Of a stretch of DNA of 7,515 nt, positions 1 to 4,797 are shown in pieces. The position numbers were made by a program, and so were the translations under genes. Position 1 is the stretch's first letter. Each line of letters begins with the position of its first letter. The stretch spans positions 721-8,235 of the forward strand of contig DBDO01000158.1 in assembly GCA_002293605.1 (NCBI GenBank). Reading direction: 5' to 3'. The notes beneath the pieces are model-generated. The model was given only the letters and a program-made list of their open reading frames with translations, was not told where the DNA came from and did no database searches. This DNA comes from Desulfovibrionaceae bacterium UBA930 (lineage in GTDB: Bacteria > Desulfobacterota > Desulfovibrionia > Desulfovibrionales > Desulfovibrionaceae).

Positions 1-4
1 AATT

Positions 5-103
5 TACATTGAAAATGTATATTTGCCCTGCAAGGATTTGTTCACAAATCCTTGCCACGAGATACTTATAGGCGGGCTTTGCCTGCCGTTAAGCAAGTAT
101 CTC
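5..103. repeat. Cluster of three adjacent inverted repeats, intergenic
   Basis: Three hairpins follow each other with almost no spacer. The first has arms TACATT (5-10) and AATGTA (14-19). The second is a perfect 12-bp stem, GCAAGGATTTGT (30-41) against 44-55, with a 2-base loop. The third is a 9-bp outer stem, GAGATACTT (59-67) against AAGTATCTC (95-103). It encloses an inner GGCGGGC (71-77) / GCCTGCC (81-87) stem with one G-T wobble. No reading frame here looks like a protein. The packing suggests a mobile or intergenic palindromic repeat, or the structured end of a transcript lying to the left of the window. The structures are read directly from the bases; the role is unknown. Confidence 0.7.
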
Positions 104-138
104 AAAGCGAAACTGCTATAAGATTTGGCTGTAGAGTA

Positions 139-203
139 TTTTTCCGGGGAGGCTCTGCCTCCCCGGACCCCTCCGCCAGGGGCCTGAGGCCCCTGGACCC
201 GCG
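139..203 (+). repeat. Two-hairpin GC-rich palindromic repeat, copy A (intergenic)
   Basis: Hairpin 1 is an 11-bp perfect stem, TCCGGGGAGGC (143-153) with its complement at 157-167 and a TCT loop. Hairpin 2 is a 9-bp perfect stem, CCAGGGGCC (176-184) with GGCCCCTGG (188-196) and a TGA loop. It is followed by ACCCGCG. The same order of blocks (TTTTCCGGGG, second stem CAGGGG/CCCCTG, ACCCGCG) recurs inside cbiA at 5563-5664, and in reverse orientation at 5703-5757. These are therefore members of one repeat family, not three independent palindromes. No T-tract follows either stem, so this is not a typical terminator. Confidence 0.75.
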
Positions 204-268
204 TTTTTCGATGATGATGATACTGCAAGGGCCGTGCGAATGGCATGGCATACATAAAAATAGAATCC

Positions 269-308
269 AATACAAAGGGCCGAAATTTTTCGGCCCTTTG
301 TATTTTTT
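269..308 (+). terminator. Strong symmetrical intrinsic terminator
   Basis: A perfect 17-bp stem, AATACAAAGGGCCGAAA (269-285) with its complement at 288-304, has a 2-base loop. On the plus strand it merges into a T-run at 303-308, the standard rho-independent form. It would therefore best terminate a plus-strand transcript entering from left of the window. It lies 78 bases past the cstA stop. In that (minus) direction the stem is equally strong, but the following bases are GGATTCTATTTTT, a poorer T-tract, so bidirectional use is plausible but weaker for cstA. I see nothing else between 309 and 381. Confidence 0.75.
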
Positions 309-381
309 CTACAATGCGAGACTGCTCAGGGAAGGCCGGTTGACGAAGCTATCGGACAAAAGACGCATTTGGAGACAGAGC

Positions 382-1845
382 CTAAGCGTTCGGCTCCAGA
401 TACAGCGGTATATTCTTGCGGAACCAGCCCCCTGCCGCAAGGAAGGCCAGCAGGGCACCCGCCGCTGCCGCAAGGCCGATGCCCACCGAGATCTCATAGG
501 GCAGGGTAAAGCCTTCGGGAGCAACGCAGATGTAAGCAATCACCACTGCGGTCATAAAGGTGGCGGGCAGGCTGATAAGCCAGTGCAGGCCGCCCCGGCG
601 CACAACATAGGCCGCCGCAGACCAGAGCACAATGGTGGCCAGGGTCTGGTTGGACCAGCCAAAGTAGCGCCAGATAATGTTGAAGTCCACCTGGGACAGA
701 ATAATGCCGATAATGAAGAGCGGCACGGCAATAGCCAGACGCGAGACAGGCTTGGCCTGGGCCACACCGGTAAAGTCGGCGATAATCAGGCGGGCCGCGC
801 GAAAGGCCGTGTCACCGGAGGTGATGGGCAGCACCACCACGCCGAGAATGGCGAGAATGCCGCCTACCGGGCCGAGCAGAGTCAGGCAGACTTCATTGAC
901 AACGCCGCTGGGCGAACCAGCCTTGATAGCCGCGAGCAGGGCCGGGGCGCTTTCATAAAAGGTCATGCCAGCGGTGGCCCAGATCAGGGCAATGATACCT
1001 TCGGCAATCATGGCTCCGTAAAAGATGCCGCGCCCGCAGCGCTCATCGGGCATACAGCGGGACATGAGCGGCGACTGCGTGGCATGAAAGCCGGAGAGCG
1101 CGCCGCAGGCAATGGTAATGAACATCAGGGGCCACAGGGGCAGGCCCTGGGGATGCGGATTGCTCCAGAAGGAAGCACCTTCGGCAACAGGCCACTTATA
1201 AAAAGCATAGCCGTCCACAATCAGGCCTCCGCCCACGCCCACGGCCATGATGATCAGCACAACGGCGAAAAGCGGATACAGGCGGGCGATCAGCACGTCA
1301 ATGGGCAGAACAGTGGCCATAAAATAGTAGATGAAGATGACAATGACCCACAGGTTCTTGGAGGCCCAGTCCGGGGTAATCTTGGCCAGAAGTCCCGCCG
1401 GGGCGGTAACGAACACGACCCCGACCAGCACCAGCAGGATGATCGAAAAGCCGCGCATGAACTGTTTGAAGCCGTTGCCGAGCGTGTAGCCCACAACGTC
1501 TGGGATGGATTTTCCGTTGTAGCGCACGCTCATCATGCCCGCGAAGTAGTCGTGCATGGCTCCGGCGAAAATGGAGCCCAGCACGATCCAGAGCAGGGCG
1601 CTCGGGCCGTAAAGCGCACCGAGAATGGGGCCGAAAACCGGACCAACGCCCGCGATATTCAGCAGTTGAATCAGGAATATTTTCGCAGGGGGCAGTTTAA
1701 TGTAGTCAACGCCGTCAGCCATGGCGTTTGCGGGGGTGGCGCGGTTTTCATCAACGCCGAAGAGTTTTTCAGCAATGCGACCGTAAATAATGTAGCCGAC
1801 AATGAGCGCGGCTACTGCAAGGAGGAAATAAACAAAGCTTGGCAT
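382..1845 (-). CDS. cstA: CstA-family carbon starvation / peptide or pyruvate transporter
   Basis: This 487-residue, very hydrophobic inner-membrane protein belongs to the CstA family. Family hallmarks are the stretch NIAGVGPVFGPILGALYGP at about residues 63-81, then GAMHDYFAGMMSVRYNGKSIPDVV (95-118) and SGFHATQSPLMSRC (251-264). More than ten hydrophobic segments run through the chain, and the short C-terminus ends in FRKNIPLYLEPNA. E. coli CstA is about 700 residues. This is the shorter form, and it looks complete rather than truncated. Characterised relatives import peptides or pyruvate when carbon is scarce; the substrate here is not determinable. I chose the ATG at 1843-1845 because an AAGGAA ribosome site lies just upstream and MPSFVYFLLAV begins the first membrane helix. 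The frame is open back to 2160, but that stretch is not protein-like. No two-component regulator sits beside it in the window. Confidence 0.9.
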   Translation of the reverse strand: MPSFVYFLLAVAALIVGYIIYGRIAEKLFGVDENRATPANAMADGVDYIKLPPAKIFLIQLLNIAGVGPVFGPILGALYGPSALLWIVLGSIFAGAMHDYFAGMMSVRYNGKSIPDVVGYTLGNGFKQFMRGFSIILLVLVGVVFVTAPAGLLAKITPDWASKNLWVIVIFIYYFMATVLPIDVLIARLYPLFAVVLIIMAVGVGGGLIVDGYAFYKWPVAEGASFWSNPHPQGLPLWPLMFITIACGALSGFHATQSPLMSRCMPDERCGRGIFYGAMIAEGIIALIWATAGMTFYESAPALLAAIKAGSPSGVVNEVCLTLLGPVGGILAILGVVVLPITSGDTAFRAARLIIADFTGVAQAKPVSRLAIAVPLFIIGIILSQVDFNIIWRYFGWSNQTLATIVLWSAAAYVVRRGGLHWLISLPATFMTAVVIAYICVAPEGFTLPYEISVGIGLAAAAGALLAFLAAGGWFRKNIPLYLEPNA

Positions 1846-1901
1846 ATGTCTTTCCTTGTGCTGAGGGTGGGCGAAACAGGCACATCCATTGTCTTGTCCG
1901 G

Positions 1902-1967
1902 CCTTTCGCGCCCCGTCCTTTCGCGCGCCTTTGGTTCCGGAACAAGCAAGGCCCTTGCTATCCGGAA
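1902..1967 (-). promoter_or_regulatory. Palindrome array in the cstA leader
   Basis: From about 60 to 120 bases upstream of the cstA start lie several ordered motifs. They are a direct repeat CCTTTCGCGC at 1902-1911 and 1917-1926 (15-base period), a perfect palindrome GTTCCGGAAC at 1934-1943, a perfect palindrome AGCAAGG-C-CCTTGCT at 1945-1959, and a second TCCGGAA at 1961-1967 matching the one at 1936-1942. The flanking TCCGGAA copies bracket the central palindrome almost symmetrically, as in an operator or an RNA hairpin in the 5' leader. No T-tract follows, so it is not an intrinsic attenuator. The motifs are seen directly; the regulatory role is inferred. Confidence 0.4.
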
Positions 1968-1991
1968 TCGAAAGTAAGCCGAGTCCTGTGA

Positions 1992-2021
1992 ATACTACAT
2001 CCTTCTTGCTGGAATAGGCAA
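1992..2021 (-). promoter_or_regulatory. Weak candidate sigma-70 promoter for cstA
   Basis: On the minus strand TTGCCT (2021-2016) and TAGTAT (1997-1992) are separated by 18 bases. Each matches four of six consensus positions. It would give a leader of roughly 140 bases containing the palindrome array at 1934-1967. The match is modest, and I see no better pair in the 1846-2160 gap. Confidence 0.22.
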
Positions 2022-2030
2022 GCTTTGATT

Positions 2031-2150
2031 GCCCGCCTGCGGGCCTCCTGCGGTAAGAGATCGTGAGGAAGTGCCCTCTGCCCGTAAAGCGCCAAAGGCG
2101 CTTTACGGGCAGAGGCGGGGGCCTGAGGCGGCTCCGCAATGATTTGCGGA
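2031..2150. repeat. Intergenic hairpins with a perfect 19-bp stem, between msrAB and cstA
   Basis: Three stems occupy the space just downstream of the msrAB stop. They are GCCCGC/GCGGGC (2031-2036/2039-2044), a perfect 19-bp stem CCTCTGCCCGTAAAGCGCC (2075-2093) with its complement at 2097-2115 and an AAA loop, and TCCGCAA/TTGCGGA (2133-2139/2144-2150). None is followed by a T-run on the minus strand, so they are not classical terminators. They could protect the 3' end of the msrAB message or slow readthrough into cstA. They do not resemble the two-hairpin repeat at 139-203. Confidence 0.65.
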
Positions 2151-2160
2151 AAGCCCACAA

Positions 2161-3267
2161 CTATTTCACAAGAACCTTCAATTCGCCGTATTTTTCGTCC
2201 ATTTCTGCATAGGGGATGAAGCGCAGGGCCGCGCTGTTGATACAGTAGCGCAGTCCACCCTTGTCTTTCGGGCCATCGTCAAAAACGTGTCCCAGGTGCG
2301 AATCGCCCACCCGGCTGCGCACTTCGGTCCGTTTCATACCGTAGCTGCCGTCTTCGCGTCTGGTGAGTACAGCCGGATCAATGGGCTTGGTAAAGCTCGG
2401 CCAGCCGCAGCCGGAATCGAACTTGTCGGCGGAAGAAAACAAGGGTTCGCCGGTAGCCACATCCACATAAATGCCATCTTCCTTATGATCCCAGAACTCT
2501 CCGGAAAAGGCCCTTTCCGTACCTGACTTGCGGGTAACCGCATAGGCTTCGGGCCTTAGCGTCTTTTGTAAATCCGCTTCAGAGGGCCTGGAGTATCTGT
2601 TCGGGTCCACCAGGGCCTTTTTTTCGGGCCGGATATCCTCAAGGCTGTCAAAACTGATGTGGCAGTAACCTTCAGGATTTTTTTTCAGATAGTCCTGGTG
2701 GTACTCTTCGGCAAGGTAATACTGTTGCAGGGGCAGCAGCTCCACGGCCAGGGGGCGGTTATATGTTTTTTGCACCCTTGCCATGACCGAGGCAAGCGTT
2801 GCCCGGTCCTCTTCGCTCACATAGTACATGCCGCTGCGGTATTGGCTGCCCGTATCATTGCCCTGGCGGTTGACGCTTACGGGGTCTATAATTTTGAAGA
2901 ACTGCTCCGCAAGCGTCTTGAGGCTCACACGCTCCGGATCATAGCGGATATGCACGCTTTCGGCATGGCCTGTTTTTCCGGAGCAGACCTCCTCATAGCT
3001 GGGGTGGGCCCTTGTTCCGTTGGCGTAGCCCGCAGTCACCTCATGTACGCCGGGAATTCTCGAAAAATATTCCTCAAGGCCCCAGAAGCAGCCTCCGGCA
3101 AAATATATTTCCTGAAGAGCGCTCACCGGGGCTGTTTTTTTCTTCTCCATAGGTACGGCCTCCTTCCCGGCCCTGTTATTGCCGGAATTCGAAAGACCGG
3201 CGGCCAGCGAAAGCGTGCCCGCCAGTAAAAGCGTAAAAAGCGTAAAGAAGAGGGTTGATTTTTTCAT
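2161..3267 (-). CDS. msrAB: Exported MsrA-MsrB fusion, methionine sulfoxide reductase
   Basis: This 368-residue bifunctional enzyme reduces both the S (MsrA) and R (MsrB) epimers of methionine sulfoxide in oxidised proteins. A Lys-Lys start and hydrophobic stretch (residues 5-24) form a signal peptide or membrane anchor, without a lipobox Cys, so it probably acts in the periplasm. The MsrA domain spans about 52-210, with GGCFWG and catalytic Cys60, the GNDTGSQYRSGMYY block (136-149) and a likely resolving Cys202 in EGYCHISF. The MsrB domain spans about 225-362, with SGCGWPSF (285-292) and RYCIN with catalytic Cys342. The usual MsrB zinc CxxC before the PLF block is absent (VDVATGEPLF); as I recall, fused MsrB domains such as Neisseria PilB share this. 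The ATG at 3265-3267 overlaps the upstream membrane gene's stop (ATGA), with GAGG just upstream. The frame is open to 3552, but that part is antisense-like and not protein-like. Confidence 0.93.
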   Translation of the reverse strand: MKKSTLFFTLFTLLLAGTLSLAAGLSNSGNNRAGKEAVPMEKKKTAPVSALQEIYFAGGCFWGLEEYFSRIPGVHEVTAGYANGTRAHPSYEEVCSGKTGHAESVHIRYDPERVSLKTLAEQFFKIIDPVSVNRQGNDTGSQYRSGMYYVSEEDRATLASVMARVQKTYNRPLAVELLPLQQYYLAEEYHQDYLKKNPEGYCHISFDSLEDIRPEKKALVDPNRYSRPSEADLQKTLRPEAYAVTRKSGTERAFSGEFWDHKEDGIYVDVATGEPLFSSADKFDSGCGWPSFTKPIDPAVLTRREDGSYGMKRTEVRSRVGDSHLGHVFDDGPKDKGGLRYCINSAALRFIPYAEMDEKYGELKVLVK

Positions 3268-3929
3268 GGCTTTGCCTCGGCGCTCTTTGCGTGAAAGGCC
3301 AAAGCGCCTGTCAGGGCGCTCAAAACGATCCCCACGCGCAGCAGAATAAAAGAAGGGCGGCTGTTTAGCAGCCAGGAGCAGCCCTGAAAGATCAGGCCAT
3401 GCAGCAGACAAAGGGCAGCGAACAGGCAGAAGAGCGGGGCGAGAAAATTCCTTTTGGTCAGCAGGCTTGGAAGTTGAAAGTTTTTTTGTCCGGCATCGCT
3501 GTCCGCATAAGATCCGGGAACATGGCAGATCAGCAAAAGGGCAGCGCCGCAAATCAGGGAGAGTATTCGTATGCTTGCGCTGCCCGGCGCTGTGGCTGTG
3601 AAAAAGCTCCCCGTTCCCAGCAAGTAGGCAAAAAGGGCGTATACTGCGGCAAGAAGTCCCAGCAAAAAAGGCGCGTGCCTGCGCAGCCCTCTGGCAAGCC
3701 TGGGTATCATACAGAAAAAACAGCAGATCGTAAGAAAAAAGAGCCGGATGATAAGGGCCTGCAAGGCGGGTGAGGCCGTATAGCCCGGCCCTTCCAGAGT
3801 CTCAAGCCTGGGCTCCAGCGCGAGCGGTCCGGTGAGGGTAAGCCAGGAGAAGTCGCCCCAGCCCGCATAGCAAAAGAGCAGAAGCGTCAGAGAAATACCG
3901 GTGCCATACTGAAGAATTTTGTCTTTCAC
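3264..3929 (-). CDS. Six-helix membrane protein of unknown family, coupled to msrAB
   Basis: I do not recognise this 221-residue protein. About six hydrophobic segments are visible, near residues 9-23, 56-74, 87-107, 119-137, 162-181 and 194-212. A larger loop (24-55) follows the first segment, and a short charged C-terminus ends AKSAEAKP. Nine cysteines lie in or beside helices, including a CCFFC group (69-73) and C127, C135, C168, C174 and C184. The start is GTG (3927-3929), supported by a strong GGAGGAG ribosome site (3944-3938) eight bases upstream. It begins 19 bases after cobQ ends, and its TGA overlaps the msrAB ATG, so the two are probably translationally coupled. That invites the idea of an electron donor or membrane partner for the exported MsrAB. 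I see no MsrQ or CcdA signature, so this remains a guess. Confidence 0.8.
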   Translation of the reverse strand: MKDKILQYGTGISLTLLLFCYAGWGDFSWLTLTGPLALEPRLETLEGPGYTASPALQALIIRLFFLTICCFFCMIPRLARGLRRHAPFLLGLLAAVYALFAYLLGTGSFFTATAPGSASIRILSLICGAALLLICHVPGSYADSDAGQKNFQLPSLLTKRNFLAPLFCLFAALCLLHGLIFQGCSWLLNSRPSFILLRVGIVLSALTGALAFHAKSAEAKP

Positions 3930-3948
3930 AGGCTGTTCTCCTCCGGGT

Positions 3949-4797
3949 TCAGCCTTTCCCTATGATACGCTCCAGGGCTTTCATATCCAGGCAGTCCCGC
4001 ACGGCGTTCGCAAGCAGGTCATACTGAGACTGCCTGAAGGCCGCATCGCTCGGGCAAGGGGCGCTCTGCCTTTGCGTTTCGGCAAGGCTGTCTTCTTCTT
4101 CAATGCACACGTCCAGCCAAGGCAGCACACCGAGCACGGGGATATCCAGCAGCGCTTCCAGCTCCCGCAGGCCGGGTTCAAGAATATCCGCATCGCCTCG
4201 AAATTTATTGATAATAAGGCCGCGTATGCGCTTTTGTTCCTCCGGCGCGAGCAGCTTTACCGTGCCGTACAGGGAGGCGAACACCCCGCCCCGGTTGATG
4301 TCGCCGACCAGCAGCACGGGCGCATCGGCCATGTCCGCCATACCCATGTTCGCAATATCGTTTTCGCGCAGATTGATTTCCGCCGGGCTGCCCGCGCCCT
4401 CAATCACGATACGATCATGGCGCTCGGCCAGCCAGTGAAAGGAGCGCATGACATCGTCCCGAAGATTGTGCCGAAAGGCGTAATATTCCTTGGCCCCGAG
4501 CGTGGCCCGCACCCTGCCCTCGACAATGACCTGGCTGGTGCGATCCCCGCAGGGTTTGAGCAGCACGGGGTTCATATGCACGCTGGGCGCGATGCCCGCC
4601 GCTTCGGCCTGAACGGCCTGGGCCCGCGACATTTCGTGACCATCCGCCGTCATGACGGAATAGAGCGACATGTTCTGGGATTTGAAGGGCGCAACGCGCA
4701 GGCCTTGGCGGGCGAAAAGGCGGCACAGGGCGGCAACGATCAAACTTTTGCCCACAGAAGAGCCCGTGCCCTGGATCATCACAGTTTTTGCGCTCAT
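3949..4797 (-). CDS. cobQ: Cobyric acid synthase lacking its glutaminase domain
   Basis: CobQ/CbiP amidates the b, d, e and g carboxylates of adenosylcobyrinic acid a,c-diamide using ATP and glutamine-derived ammonia. The N-terminal ATP-binding domain is well conserved: QGTGSSVGKS (9-18), PFKSQNMSLYS (37-47), AQAVQAEAAG (60-69), MNPVLLKPCGD (75-85), VIEGAGSPAEINL (131-143), VLLVGDINRGGVFASL (161-176) and LPWLDVCIEEEDSLAE (225-240). About 13 residues later the chain reaches FRQSQYDLLANAVRDCLDMKALERII, which matches the extreme C-terminal tail of normal CobQ. The whole GATase domain (about 200 residues, with the GICGG nucleophile Cys) is missing: 282 residues against roughly 480-540. The frame is intact, so this is a clean internal loss at about 4036-4077. 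The ATG at 4795-4797 overlaps the cbiA TGA and has AGGA upstream; a GTG at 4815 is an alternative. Whether it works with free ammonia or a separate glutaminase is unknown. Confidence 0.88.
   Translation of the reverse strand: MSAKTVMIQGTGSSVGKSLIVAALCRLFARQGLRVAPFKSQNMSLYSVMTADGHEMSRAQAVQAEAAGIAPSVHMNPVLLKPCGDRTSQVIVEGRVRATLGAKEYYAFRHNLRDDVMRSFHWLAERHDRIVIEGAGSPAEINLRENDIANMGMADMADAPVLLVGDINRGGVFASLYGTVKLLAPEEQKRIRGLIINKFRGDADILEPGLRELEALLDIPVLGVLPWLDVCIEEEDSLAETQRQSAPCPSDAAFRQSQYDLLANAVRDCLDMKALERIIGKG

Noticed and set aside
1..268. CRISPR array or tRNA in the hairpin-rich left edge
   Set aside because: The repeats are inverted, not direct and regularly spaced. No cloverleaf or T-loop sequence is visible.
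52..1977. Long plus-strand open frame (641 codons) opposite cstA
   Set aside because: It is rich in His, Gln, Gly and Arg without hydrophobic cores or motifs. It is the antisense shadow of cstA, whose frame has clear family blocks and membrane helices.
1846..2160. N-terminal extension of cstA to the upstream open frame
   Set aside because: The extension translates the hairpin-rich gap, is not protein-like, and the ATG at 1845 has a ribosome site and starts at the first helix.
2161..2500. Missing zinc-binding CxxC in the MsrB half as a sign of decay
   Set aside because: From memory, MsrB domains in MsrA-MsrB fusions commonly lack these cysteines, and the catalytic RYCIN and SGCGWPSF blocks are intact.
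3268..3552. N-terminal extension of msrAB
   Set aside because: It overlaps the membrane gene in another frame and is not protein-like. The MKKS start gives a good signal peptide and an ATGA coupling.
3264..3929. Identification of the membrane protein as MsrQ or CcdA
   Set aside because: The helix count is similar to MsrQ, but I see neither the heme-histidine pattern of MsrQ nor the paired-Cys motifs of CcdA.
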